A stretch of DNA of 64,000 nucleotides from Arenibacter hampyeongensis (GTDB lineage: Bacteria > Bacteroidota > Bacteroidia > Flavobacteriales > Flavobacteriaceae). A program made the translations under genes and the position numbers. Shown here in pieces: positions 34,751 to 43,750 of this stretch; within the stretch, counting starts at the first letter, position 1, and each line of letters starts with the position of its first letter. Location: positions 930,001-994,000 of the forward strand of contig NZ_PIOB01000001.1 in NCBI RefSeq assembly GCF_002909255.1. The letters run 5' to 3'. Under the pieces are notes generated by a model. It saw only the letters and a program-made list of their open reading frames with translations. It made no database searches and was not told the origin of the DNA.

Positions 34751-35689
34751 TTAGAAGTTATAAACCACTTCTAAATTATAGCCTTTCAGGGCTTTTTTTG
34801 CCTTATTGATGTCTTCGGTAAATCCTAGAATATAGCCGCCGCCGCCAGAGCCGCAGAGTTTTAAATAGTAGTCGTTGGTATCTATTCCCTGCTTCCATAG
34901 TTTATGGAATTCTACAGGAATCATAGGTTTAAAATTATCCAAGACCACATGCGATAACTGCTTTAAATTCCCAAAAAGGGATTTTACGTTCCCATTTATA
35001 AAATCTTCCACACAGGCATCGGTATGCTTAATAAACTGATCTTTCAGCATGGCCCGGAATCCTTCGTGTTTCATTTGCTCCATGAACAAATGTACCATTG
35101 GTGCGGTTTCCCCTGTGCTACCACTGTCCAACAGGAATACAGCTCCTTTGCCATCCATATTTTGGGATGGAATGCTGGTAGATTCTATATTGTCCTTGGA
35201 ATTTATAAGAATAGGTAGGCTTAAATAACTGTTTAATGGATCGAGTCCGGAGGATTTACCATGGAAAAACGATTCCATTTTTCCGAAAATAGTCTTCAGT
35301 TTTAGAAGTTTTTCCCTAGTAAGATTCTCTAAAACGGTAATTTTTTCAATAGCATATTTGTCGTAGATGGCGGCTACCAAAGCGCCACTGCTCCCTACTC
35401 CATATCCTTGTGGAATGGAACTGTCAAAATACATTCCGTCGGATAGATCCCTATTTAGGGCCTCCAAATCAAAAGACACCAATTTGTGGTCTTTTAGTTG
35501 CAGGTTTTTTAAATATACAGCAAAGGCCTTAAGGCTAGCATTGGAATTCTTTGCTTCTTCAGAATCCTTGTTCTTGGATTTTAATGCGCCCTTAAAAAAA
35601 TTATAAGGTATAGAAAGTCCTTTAGAATCTTTAATGATTCCATATTCCCCGAAAAGTAGGATTTTAGAGTAAAATAATGGTCCTTTCAT
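34751..35689 (-). CDS. Mevalonate kinase-like GHMP kinase
   Basis: 312 residues. GHMP motif 1 (LLFGEYGIIKD), motif 2 (PQGYGVGSSGALVAAI) and motif 3 (LCGSGGGGYILGF) are all present. Located in an operon with diphosphomevalonate decarboxylase and a UbiA prenyltransferase, so mevalonate phosphorylation is the likely role; phosphomevalonate kinase is the alternative. In motif 2 the usual Ala after GSS is replaced by Gly. Confidence 0.85.
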   Translation of the reverse strand: MKGPLFYSKILLFGEYGIIKDSKGLSIPYNFFKGALKSKNKDSEEAKNSNASLKAFAVYLKNLQLKDHKLVSFDLEALNRDLSDGMYFDSSIPQGYGVGSSGALVAAIYDKYAIEKITVLENLTREKLLKLKTIFGKMESFFHGKSSGLDPLNSYLSLPILINSKDNIESTSIPSQNMDGKGAVFLLDSGSTGETAPMVHLFMEQMKHEGFRAMLKDQFIKHTDACVEDFINGNVKSLFGNLKQLSHVVLDNFKPMIPVEFHKLWKQGIDTNDYYLKLCGSGGGGYILGFTEDINKAKKALKGYNLEVVYNF

Positions 35690-35755
35690 TTCTTTAAGTT
35701 AAGAATAAATATTTAAAAATTAATATTTAAAAATTTATAATTATAGTTTCGATGA

Positions 35756-36088
35756 TTACACAATACTCACCAATAACCTTAATATTTTTTCAATTTTTTC
35801 TTTAATAACCAAATACTCATCGGACTCTATATAGTCTGATTTGTATAAAAGTTCCAACCAATAATCCGTTTCATTCGCTTCTTTTAAGCCAATCGTCATT
35901 TTATTGGGGAAATCTACTTTACTGGTAGCAAATTCCGCCTCTCTTACATTAGCTACAATTGATGTGCCTTATTTTAATAGTTGTCTGGACATCACATATT
36001 CCTTATGGCCTGACACCAATTTTTTGTAGAGCACTACTACATCAATGGCAAAATCAAAACTTTTGGTTCTAATTGTATTTTCTTTCAT
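35756..36088 (-). pseudogene. Four-helix-bundle (S23/IVS-type) protein gene with one in-frame stop
   Basis: An ORF of 111 codons starting at 36088 reads MKENTIRTKSFDFAIDVVVLYKK... and is interrupted only at codon 40 by TAA (35969-35971). It then continues in frame through GTSIVANVREAEFATS, the hallmark of the S23-like four-helix-bundle family, to YWLELLYKSDYIE and a normal stop at 35756. Relatives have Ser at the interrupted position (RSGTSIGAN), so a TCA to TAA change would explain it. It lies in the gap between mvaD and mevalonate kinase, same strand. Function of the family is unknown. Confidence 0.8.
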
Positions 36089-36139
36089 TAATAATTAACG
36101 TAATATCTCACTATTAATTATTCATTTTCCATTTGGAAA

Positions 36140-37222
36140 TTACAGCTTTTCCGCTCCTTTTCCAATTTGATCGCAAATATACTGACCGTTTTCGCAATAT
36201 GCAACCAACTCATTACTAATAAATTGGTAAACCTTTTCTTTTTCATTTTCAGGATATAGTATATGCACATTGGCCCCGGCGTCCAATGTAAAACAGACAT
36301 GGGTTTTGGAAGAGGTCCTGAAGGCCCATATTTTATTGATAATCTCCAGAGTATTGGGTTTCATCAACATAAAATAGGGCATGCTGGTCATCATCATCGC
36401 GTGCAAGGTAAGGGCTTCACTTTCCACGATTTTAATAAATTCCAATAAATTTCCTTCTTCAAAAATCGATTTTAATTTAGACAGATTTTTATGCGCTTGG
36501 TCGAACCGTTGTTCTGCAAAAGGATGATCGTGCATTAAATTATGGCCAAGGCTACTGCTCACCTGTTTGGATCCCTTGTCTACCAAAAGGATGGTATCCT
36601 GATAGTTCTTAAAGATCGGATGTATCTTGTACGGATATTTTATGGCATACAGATCGGAGCTGTTCAAAGTGTCCTTATGTACACCCCATTGCATTAAATC
36701 GCCTTCAATACTCCTGCAAGCGCTACCAGACCCCAATCGAGCCAAAAAGGAGGCTTTCTTTTTAAAAAAAATGGGGTTCATTTCTGGGTTTAACTCCTTT
36801 TCCAGTTCCATTAAACACAGCGCTAGGGCAGACATGCCACTGGCCGATGAGGCTATGCCACTGCTGTGGGGAAAGGAATTTGAGGTTTCTATGGTGAAAT
36901 GATAGGCTTTTAAAAAGGGGAGATAAGGCTCGGCCCTTTTTAAAAACGCATTTATTTTAGGTTTAAAATCTTCTTTTGGTTTGCCCTCAAATAGGAGGTC
37001 GAACGAAAAGTCGGAAGTTTGGTTGTCCAATTTCTTATAGATAACCGTTGTTGTGGTGGCACAGGTATCCAAGGTAAAGCTGATGGATGGGTTGGCGGGA
37101 ATTTGATGTTCCCTCTTTCCCCAGTACTTTACCAAGGCAATATTGCTGGGAGATCTATATGTAACTTTTCCTTCGGTTTTGTCTATGGTATACCCGGAAG
37201 GGATAAAGTCTTTATCGGTCAT
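36140..37222 (-). CDS. mvaD: Diphosphomevalonate decarboxylase
   Basis: ATP-dependent decarboxylation of mevalonate diphosphate to isopentenyl diphosphate. 360 residues. Conserved blocks: SPSNIALVKYWGKRE near residue 25, ISFTLD, the GHMP loop PHSSGIASSASGMSALAL, RLGSGSACRSIEGDLMQWG and CFTLDAGANVH near the C-terminus. It is the first gene of the minus-strand isoprenoid group. The next intact gene, mevalonate kinase, begins 450 bp downstream beyond the broken S23-type gene. Confidence 0.93.
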   Translation of the reverse strand: MTDKDFIPSGYTIDKTEGKVTYRSPSNIALVKYWGKREHQIPANPSISFTLDTCATTTTVIYKKLDNQTSDFSFDLLFEGKPKEDFKPKINAFLKRAEPYLPFLKAYHFTIETSNSFPHSSGIASSASGMSALALCLMELEKELNPEMNPIFFKKKASFLARLGSGSACRSIEGDLMQWGVHKDTLNSSDLYAIKYPYKIHPIFKNYQDTILLVDKGSKQVSSSLGHNLMHDHPFAEQRFDQAHKNLSKLKSIFEEGNLLEFIKIVESEALTLHAMMMTSMPYFMLMKPNTLEIINKIWAFRTSSKTHVCFTLDAGANVHILYPENEKEKVYQFISNELVAYCENGQYICDQIGKGAEKL

Positions 37223-37316
37223 AACGGAATCAATTTGTGCAAAGATAGTTTTTAAGGAGTTTTGCTGTAGATCCTGTTAAAATAAATTGTTAATTTAGGG
37301 GATCAACAACCAACCT

Positions 37317-37790
37317 TTGAAAAAGCAACTTACTTATATCGGAATTTCTGTAGCAGTGTGCTTAACGATTGGATTTTTATCCAGTTTTGCTACGCAGTCC
37401 TCGGTAAATGGTTGGTATTTGGAATTGAATAAGCCTAGTTTTAATCCACCAAATTGGATTTTTGCCCCGGTATGGACCATACTCTATATTATGATGGGCA
37501 TTGCCGCGGGGATTGTCTGGGCAAAGGGGTTTTATCATATTTGGGTGAAAACGGCCTTGTACCATTTCGGCATTCAATTGTTGTTCAATGCCCTTTGGAG
37601 TATAATTTTCTTTGGATTCAAAAATACGTTTGGGGCCTTGCTTGTGATTCTTACCTTATTAGTGTTATTGATCTTTACCATAAAATGGTTTAAAGTAGTA
37701 AGTAAAACGGCCGCTTATCTATTAATTCCTTATCTACTTTGGGTTTGCTTTGCTACTGCCTTGAACTATAAAATTTGGGAATTGAATTAA
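37317..37790 (+). CDS. tspO: TspO/MBR-family membrane protein
   Basis: 157 residues with five hydrophobic spans and the Trp-rich TspO signature: LNKPSFNPPNWIFAPVWTILYIMMGIAAGIVW, then QLLFNALWSIIFFG and the C-terminal LLWVCFATALNYKIWELN. Family members bind tetrapyrroles and act in porphyrin-linked stress responses. The start codon is TTG, since no suitable ATG is available. Its TAA overlaps the stop codon of the convergent DUF1697 gene. Confidence 0.9.
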   Translation: MKKQLTYIGISVAVCLTIGFLSSFATQSSVNGWYLELNKPSFNPPNWIFAPVWTILYIMMGIAAGIVWAKGFYHIWVKTALYHFGIQLLFNALWSIIFFGFKNTFGALLVILTLLVLLIFTIKWFKVVSKTAAYLLIPYLLWVCFATALNYKIWELN

Positions 37791-38332
37791 TTTTTTTCTG
37801 CCATTTCCAGCAATTTCATCATAGTCCTGTGATTTCTGGTCGTGGCCTGCACTTTTAGTCTTTTTTCAAAGAAATTATTGTTGCATTTTGTATTGCCATA
37901 ACCCTGGTCACAGCTGAGGTAGACGCAGTTATTTGAAATCACAAACCTTTCGTTCGGAAATTGTTCTTGTTGTAAAATATTGGTAAGTTCGTTGTTCGGG
38001 GCTTCCTGTAATAGCACATAATACCATTTTTTGGTCTCTAGGTCGCTGTGTTCCACAAAAGGGGATTGTTCTATAATTTCTTTCAATTCTATAAATGTCT
38101 TAGCCATTACGGGAACATCAAAGCCGAAAGTGGCTTTAATACCTTCTTTGATTATTTGCGATACTTTTATGGGCGAGGTTATATCACTGTTTATAACAAT
38201 ATTACCGCTTTGTATATAGCTACGCACCGAATAGAAATCCAAATTATCCAGCATCGTCCTTAAGTCGGACATTATAATTTTCTTCTGGCCGCTTACATTG
38301 ATTCCCCTTAGTAAAATAATAAACGTTGTCAT
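37787..38332 (-). CDS. DUF1697 domain protein
   Basis: 181 residues opening with FIILLRGINVSGQKKIIMSDLRTML, then YIQSGNIVINS and FGFDVPVMAKT, the defining blocks of DUF1697, and ending VQATTRNHRTMMKLLEM. Cytosolic, function unknown. Convergent with tspO; the two stop codons share TTA/TAA bases. Confidence 0.9.
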   Translation of the reverse strand: MTTFIILLRGINVSGQKKIIMSDLRTMLDNLDFYSVRSYIQSGNIVINSDITSPIKVSQIIKEGIKATFGFDVPVMAKTFIELKEIIEQSPFVEHSDLETKKWYYVLLQEAPNNELTNILQQEQFPNERFVISNNCVYLSCDQGYGNTKCNNNFFEKRLKVQATTRNHRTMMKLLEMAEKN

Positions 38333-38404
38333 GATGTTCCAATTTTAAGAGCAGTCAATAAAAATAAGAATTTATGGACTGGGACGAAATTACTTTTTTA
38401 GGTA

Positions 38405-38442
38405 AAATACCTAGTGGCCTTTGTTGTTTTTAGGCCGTATTT
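38405..38442. promoter_or_regulatory. Bulged inverted repeat upstream of glpK
   Basis: AAATAC and GGCCT (separated by CTAGT) pair with AGGCC and GTATTT across an 11-base T-rich loop. It lies in the 250-bp divergent gap between DUF1697 and glpK. Could be a regulator site or an RNA hairpin. Confidence 0.3.
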
Positions 38443-38582
38443 ATTTAAGCTCTTTGATCTGTATCCCGAAGAATTGGGAATAGGATTATTGTTGAAATCT
38501 TAGGGGGTCTATTTATTAATTTTTCAAAATTAGTGTCCATATTTTGTTATCTTGATACCCATTTCAAAAATTCACCACCCAT

Positions 38583-40082
38583 ATGGAAAAATATATACTA
38601 GCGTTAGATCAAGGTACAACCAGTTCCCGTTCAGTTGTTTTTGATAAAAAAGGCAATATTGTTTCGGTCTCTCAAAAAGAATTTACACAGTATTTTCCAA
38701 AACCGGGTTGGGTAGAGCATGACCCCTTGGAAATATGGTCGTCCCAAGTAAGTACGGCCGCAGAGGCGACAACCAAAAAGGGGATTTACGGGGCTGATAT
38801 TGCAGCTATAGGGATTACCAACCAACGGGAAACAGTTGTTGTTTGGGAAAAGAAAACAGGAAAACCAGTATATAATGCCATTGTTTGGCAGGATAAGCGG
38901 ACTTCCAATTATTGTGATGAATTAAAGAAGCAAGGAAAATCCAAGCTTATAAGGGAAAAGACCGGTCTCGTGATCGACTCCTACTTTTCAGGTACCAAGG
39001 TGAAATGGATCTTGGATAATGTGGAAGGTGCCAGAAAAAAGGCGGAAGCAGGAGACTTGATCATGGGAACCATAGATTCGTGGTTAATTTGGAATATGAC
39101 CAAGGGGGAACTACATATTACAGATGTTACCAATGCCTCTAGAACATTGCTCTTTAATATAAACACCCTGGAATGGGATGATGAGTTATTGGAGCTTTTT
39201 ACTATTCCAAAGAGCATGTTGCCCAAAGTGAAACAGTCCAGTGAAGTATACGGTAATACCAATCCCAATTTTTTTGCCAGTAAAATTCCCATTGCGGGAA
39301 TTGCTGGTGATCAACAGGCGGCACTTTTCGGCCAAATGTGTACCAAACCGGGAATGGTTAAAAACACTTATGGTACCGGTTGTTTTATGTTGATGAACAT
39401 TGGGGAAAAACCCATTGTTTCTGAAAACAATCTTTTAACCACCGTAGCGTGGACCATTAATGGAAAAACCCAATATGCTTTGGAGGGCAGTATTTTTATC
39501 GCGGGTGCCGTAGTTCAATGGTTGAGGGATAGCTTAAAGATCATTAAAAAATCTGAAGACGTAGAAAAATTGGCGGGATCTGTAAGCAGCACCGAAGGCG
39601 TTTATTTTGTGCCGGCCTTTGCAGGTTTAGGTGCGCCTTACTGGAACCAACATGCACAGGGAAGTATATTTGGGCTTACAAGAGGAAGTACGGATGCCCA
39701 TATTGCTAGAGCGGCTGTAGAATCCATTGCCTTTCAGACCATGGATGTTTTAAAGGCTATGGAAGCAGATTCAAAAATTTCCATTAAGGAATTAAGGGTA
39801 GATGGAGGAGCAACCGTAAATAATATGTTGATGCAATTTCAGGCCGATGTCCTTAATACGGCAACGGTGCGCCCAAAAGTAATAGAGACCACTGTTATGG
39901 GGGCGGCTTATTTAGCTGGTTTGGCGGTCGGATTCTGGGAAAGTTTGGAAGAAATTCAGGAAATATGGCAAACCGATGTTAATTTTAACCCTACGACAGA
40001 GAGAAAAGATATTGAAAAAAATATCAAAGGCTGGTACCGGGCGATCGATGCTGTAGAATATTGGTCCAAACTAAACAATTAA
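38583..40082 (+). CDS. glpK: Glycerol kinase
   Basis: Phosphorylates glycerol to glycerol-3-phosphate. 499 residues, standard length. FGGY-kinase fold with [16 protein letters not shown] at the N-terminus, [51 protein letters not shown] and [17 protein letters not shown], all characteristic of GlpK. Followed after 18 bp by glpF, the matching channel. Confidence 0.95.
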   Translation: MEKYILALDQGTTSSRSVVFDKKGNIVSVSQKEFTQYFPKPGWVEHDPLEIWSSQVSTAAEATTKKGIYGADIAAIGITNQRETVVVWEKKTGKPVYNAIVWQDKRTSNYCDELKKQGKSKLIREKTGLVIDSYFSGTKVKWILDNVEGARKKAEAGDLIMGTIDSWLIWNMTKGELHITDVTNASRTLLFNINTLEWDDELLELFTIPKSMLPKVKQSSEVYGNTNPNFFASKIPIAGIAGDQQAALFGQMCTKPGMVKNTYGTGCFMLMNIGEKPIVSENNLLTTVAWTINGKTQYALEGSIFIAGAVVQWLRDSLKIIKKSEDVEKLAGSVSSTEGVYFVPAFAGLGAPYWNQHAQGSIFGLTRGSTDAHIARAAVESIAFQTMDVLKAMEADSKISIKELRVDGGATVNNMLMQFQADVLNTATVRPKVIETTVMGAAYLAGLAVGFWESLEEIQEIWQTDVNFNPTTERKDIEKNIKGWYRAIDAVEYWSKLNN

Positions 40083-40100
40083 ATAAAAAACCAACTAAAT

Positions 40101-40829
40101 ATGACTCCATTTATTGCTGAAATCATGGGCACTTTTTTCCTGATCCTTTTAGGAGGCGGGGTAGTTGCCAACGTAATCCTTAATAAAACAAAATCTAATG
40201 ATCTGGGCTGGATGGTGATATCTACCGGATGGGCACTGGCCGTGTACATTGGGGTGGTGGTAGCTGCACCATTTAGTGGCGCACATTTAAACCCGGCTGT
40301 GAGCATAGGCCTTGCTGTTGCCGAGAAATTTGATTGGGCATTGGTGCCCTGCTATGTATTGGCGCAATTTATTGGGGCCATGTTGGGTGCCTTGATAGTT
40401 TGGCTCTTCTATAAAGATCATTTTGATGTAACGGAAAACCAAGACACTAAAAAAGCGGTCTTTTGTACTGCTCCGGCCATAAGAAATCCCATTTCCAATC
40501 TTTTCAGTGAGGTGGTAGGTACTTTTACCTTGGTTTTTGTTGTGCTTTATTTTACGGACGCTACTATAACCGATACGGAAACGGTTATTGGCCTGGGGTC
40601 TTTAGGGGCACTGCCAGTAGCATTTTTGGTTTGGGCAATAGGGCTTTCCTTGGGAGGGACCACAGGCTATGCCATTAATCCGGCAAGGGATCTTGGCCCC
40701 CGAATAATGCACGCTATAATGCCCATTAAAGATAAGGGCGGAAGTGATTGGGGCTATGCTTGGATTCCCGTTTTAGGTCCAGTTATTGGAGCTATATTGG
40801 CCGCGTTGCTGATGTTGTTGTTGTCCTAA
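40101..40829 (+). CDS. glpF: Glycerol facilitator, MIP/aquaporin family
   Basis: Six-span channel of 242 residues. The two pore NPA boxes are at 64-66 (HLNPAVSIG) and 193-195. The second reads NPARD, with Asp197 marking aquaglyceroporins rather than water-only channels. Works with glpK, which traps glycerol by phosphorylation. GH16 follows after 13 bp. Confidence 0.92.
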   Translation: MTPFIAEIMGTFFLILLGGGVVANVILNKTKSNDLGWMVISTGWALAVYIGVVVAAPFSGAHLNPAVSIGLAVAEKFDWALVPCYVLAQFIGAMLGALIVWLFYKDHFDVTENQDTKKAVFCTAPAIRNPISNLFSEVVGTFTLVFVVLYFTDATITDTETVIGLGSLGALPVAFLVWAIGLSLGGTTGYAINPARDLGPRIMHAIMPIKDKGGSDWGYAWIPVLGPVIGAILAALLMLLLS

Positions 40830-40842
40830 AGTTATTTGCTCT

Positions 40843-41706
40843 ATGCAGCGAATGTACCTTATTTGTTTTAGTTTACTAATTGGCCTTCTGACAAGGTGTA
40901 ATGAGGGGAAATTGGAAATTGAACAGTTGTCGGATGAACCGTATAAGTTGGTGTGGTCAGATGAATTTGATTTAGAAGGAAGCCCCGATCCTACTAAATG
41001 GAAACTTGAAAAAGGACTGCTTCGTAACCAGGAAGAACAATACTATACCGATAGCATTAAGAATGCCTACGTGGCCGGCGGTAATTTAATATTGCAGGGT
41101 CTGAATGAAGAAATTGCCAACGATAGTTTTGTGTCTGAGGAGGCTGAGGACTGGAGGGAAAATCAAGAATTTGCGAATTATACTTCTGCCAGCCTCACAA
41201 CACAGGGCTTAGCTCAGTGGACTTATGGTAAAATTGATGTCAGGGCGAAACTGCCAAAAGGGGTGGGCGTATGGCCGGCCATTTGGATGTTGGGAGATAA
41301 TGTTAGTGAGGTAGGCTGGCCCAAATGCGGGGAATTGGATATTATGGAACATGTCGGCTTTAACAAGGATTCCATATTTGGTTCTGTACATACAGAAACT
41401 TACAACCATACCAAGGGCACGGCTAAGGGGAAAGCAGTTTTTATTACAAAGCCCTACGATGAATTCCATATTTATTCCATTGAATGGACACCCGAGAGAA
41501 TAGATTTCTTATTGGATGGCGAAGTATACCACTATTTTACCAATGAGGACGGAAACCTTGACGAATGGCCGTTTGACCAACCCTTTCATTTAAAATTGAA
41601 TTTTGCCATTGGAGGAACTTGGGGCGGACAGCAAGGTGTGGATTCATCCATATTTCCACAGCAAATGATCGTAGATTATGTTAGGGTATATGAGTTTACT
41701 CAATAG
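40843..41706 (+). CDS. GH16 beta-glucanase, likely surface or periplasmic
   Basis: Glycoside hydrolase family 16 protein of 287 residues. The catalytic motif GELDIMEHVG gives nucleophile Glu164 and acid/base Glu169; the extra Met in ELDIME is typical of laminarinase-type (GH16_3) enzymes. VWPAIWMLG, IYSIEWTPERIDFLLDG and LNFAIGGTWGG support this. A hydrophobic N-terminus ends in LTRC (Cys19), a weak lipobox because of Arg at -1, so a lipoprotein is likely but not certain. It follows glpF by 13 bp, an unusual partner. Its end overlaps the convergent flavoprotein gene by 11 bp. Confidence 0.88.
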   Translation: MQRMYLICFSLLIGLLTRCNEGKLEIEQLSDEPYKLVWSDEFDLEGSPDPTKWKLEKGLLRNQEEQYYTDSIKNAYVAGGNLILQGLNEEIANDSFVSEEAEDWRENQEFANYTSASLTTQGLAQWTYGKIDVRAKLPKGVGVWPAIWMLGDNVSEVGWPKCGELDIMEHVGFNKDSIFGSVHTETYNHTKGTAKGKAVFITKPYDEFHIYSIEWTPERIDFLLDGEVYHYFTNEDGNLDEWPFDQPFHLKLNFAIGGTWGGQQGVDSSIFPQQMIVDYVRVYEFTQ

Positions 41707-42982
41707 CTATGGCTTGGGCGGCAATATATGCTCCAGTCCAAGCATTCTGAAAATTAAATCCGCCGGTAATGGCATCTATATTGATTACTTCCCCGGCAAA
41801 GAAGAGGTTGGGAAGAATTTTACTTTCGTAAGTTTTAAAATTGATTTCTTTCAGGTCTACCCCTCCGGCAGTGACAAATTCTTCCTTAAAGGTGCTTTTC
41901 CCATCTACATTAAACTTGGAATTCGTTAATTGCTTGGCTAAATTCTGTAATTGGTTTTTGGAAATATCTGCCCATTTATCGGTATCTGAAATGTCCGATG
42001 CTTTTACTAGGCTGATCCATAATCGCTTTGGAAGTTCGAACGCTTTGGTGCGAAGTACTGTTTTCTTACCTTCAATTTCCTTTATCTCATGAAGTTGACT
42101 AAGTACTCCTTCCTCATGATAGGCAGGAAGCCAATTTATTTTTATTGAAAATTTATAATTCAACTCATTAAGCAATTGAGCTCCCCAAGCCGATAGCCTT
42201 AAAATTCCAGGACCGCTCATCCCCCAATGGGTTATTAATAGGGGGCCTTCAGATTCTAGGTCCGATGGGTGGATGGCATATTTTTTTAGGGCCGCATTAT
42301 ATTTTCCATTATTTACCTTGGTTGGAATTATTTTGATACTGGCATTGGTGCTCACCCCCTGTATACCGGTAATTCTTTCATCCTTAATATTGAAGGTGAA
42401 AAGTGAAGGTACTGGTGGGATTATGGTATGCCCCATTCGTCTTAATAGCTCCCAAATTTTAGGATTGCTACCTGTGGCAACCAATATTTTTTTAGCTTTG
42501 TAGGTGTTTCGAATCGATTTAATTTCCCAGGAGTAATCGTCCTTCCCTTTATTCTTGTCCAGTGGTGTTATCTCAATAACGGAACTGTTCTTGAGCACTT
42601 TAATTCCAAGTCGCTCCGTTTCCCCAACAAAGCAGTCTATAATAGTTTGGGAAGAATTGGTCGAGGGGAACATTCTACCATCAGCTTCAATGTTCAATGT
42701 CACTCCCCGTTTTTCAAAGAAGGTCATGGTATCACCTGTACAATAGTTGTGGAACGGACCTAATAGTTCCCTTTCCCCCCTGGGATAATTTTTGGAAAGT
42801 TCTTTGGGGTCAAATTCGGCATGGGTAACGTTACAGCGCCCACCACCTGACACCTTAACTTTGCCCAGTACATCTTTGCCGCGTTCCAAGATTGCGACTT
42901 GTAATTTGGGGTTGGACTCCGCAATGTGTATGGCACCATAAAAACCTGCGGCACCTCCTCCTAGTACAATTACATCGAACAT
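41696..42982 (-). CDS. HI0933-family NAD(P)/FAD-dependent oxidoreductase
   Basis: Flavoprotein of 428 residues. The N-terminal FAD motif is VIVLGGGAAGFYGAIHIAE, followed by KVKVSGGGRCNVTH, a family hallmark. The C-terminus has VTAGGVDLKEINFKTYESKILPNLFFAGEVINIDAITGGFNFQNAWTG, also diagnostic. Reaction unknown; relatives are named aminoacetone oxidase family or BaiN-like. Starts on the last base of the upstream GDPD gene's stop (TAATG) and overlaps GH16 at its 3' end. Confidence 0.9.
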   Translation of the reverse strand: MFDVIVLGGGAAGFYGAIHIAESNPKLQVAILERGKDVLGKVKVSGGGRCNVTHAEFDPKELSKNYPRGERELLGPFHNYCTGDTMTFFEKRGVTLNIEADGRMFPSTNSSQTIIDCFVGETERLGIKVLKNSSVIEITPLDKNKGKDDYSWEIKSIRNTYKAKKILVATGSNPKIWELLRRMGHTIIPPVPSLFTFNIKDERITGIQGVSTNASIKIIPTKVNNGKYNAALKKYAIHPSDLESEGPLLITHWGMSGPGILRLSAWGAQLLNELNYKFSIKINWLPAYHEEGVLSQLHEIKEIEGKKTVLRTKAFELPKRLWISLVKASDISDTDKWADISKNQLQNLAKQLTNSKFNVDGKSTFKEEFVTAGGVDLKEINFKTYESKILPNLFFAGEVINIDAITGGFNFQNAWTGAYIAAQAIAIE

Positions 42983-43734
42983 TAATTAATGCGTTCTGGG
43001 AAATTGGTGATGATGCCATCCACTCCCAATCGCTCTACCGCTTCAATTTCTTCTGGTTCATTAACGGTCCATGGGTAGATTTTGAATCCTGCTTTTTTCA
43101 TCTCGTGAACGTTCTCCAAGGTCAAATCCTCAAAATAAGGGTTAATGGCGACTGCTCCCAATTCTTTGGCAATGTCCAAGGCTTCAAGCGGATCACCACT
43201 AATTAGGATGGCGATGGGCACTTGGGCATTCAGCTTTCGCATGGCCTGAAGTTCATCCCATCTAAAACTGGAAATAATGAATTTGTCGATAGGCCAACCT
43301 TTTTCCTTTATGTAGTAATTCATTATAAAGTTTACCCTGTCAGCCGTGTTGGATCCCTTTAGCTCAATATTTAATTGTACTTTTTTATCAATCACGTTCA
43401 AAACCTCTTGAAGGGTAGGAATTTTATGGTTGCCGACAAGCGTCAATTTCTGCAAGTCTTCAAAATTATAGTCCTCTATTTTTCCAATACTATCCGTAAG
43501 TCTTTCTACCTCGTTATCATGGAACACTACAGTTTCTCCACTTTTTATTTTAAAAACGTCGATCTCTATCATGTCCACACCAAGATCTATAGCTTTTTGT
43601 ATGGATGCCAAGGTGTTTTCCGTTTCATGCCCCATGGCACCTCTATGGCCAATAACCAAGGGTTTGTTCATATTGTCACAACTTAAAATTAATAGTAAGA
43701 GGAATAATGATCCAACTAGTGATGGTGTTTTCAT
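42982..43734 (-). CDS. Glycerophosphodiester phosphodiesterase, lipoprotein
   Basis: 250 residues. Signal with lipobox LILSC (Cys19). GDPD catalytic residues: His30 and Arg31 in IGHRGAMGHETENT, Glu57 and Asp59 in MIEIDV, and His72 in VVFHDNEV. Releases glycerol-3-phosphate from glycerophosphodiesters at the cell envelope. The glpK/glpF pair lies about 2 kb away. Co-translated with the HI0933 flavoprotein. Confidence 0.92.
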   Translation of the reverse strand: MKTPSLVGSLFLLLLILSCDNMNKPLVIGHRGAMGHETENTLASIQKAIDLGVDMIEIDVFKIKSGETVVFHDNEVERLTDSIGKIEDYNFEDLQKLTLVGNHKIPTLQEVLNVIDKKVQLNIELKGSNTADRVNFIMNYYIKEKGWPIDKFIISSFRWDELQAMRKLNAQVPIAILISGDPLEALDIAKELGAVAINPYFEDLTLENVHEMKKAGFKIYPWTVNEPEEIEAVERLGVDGIITNFPERIN

Positions 43735-43750
43735 AATATAATGTGCTAAT

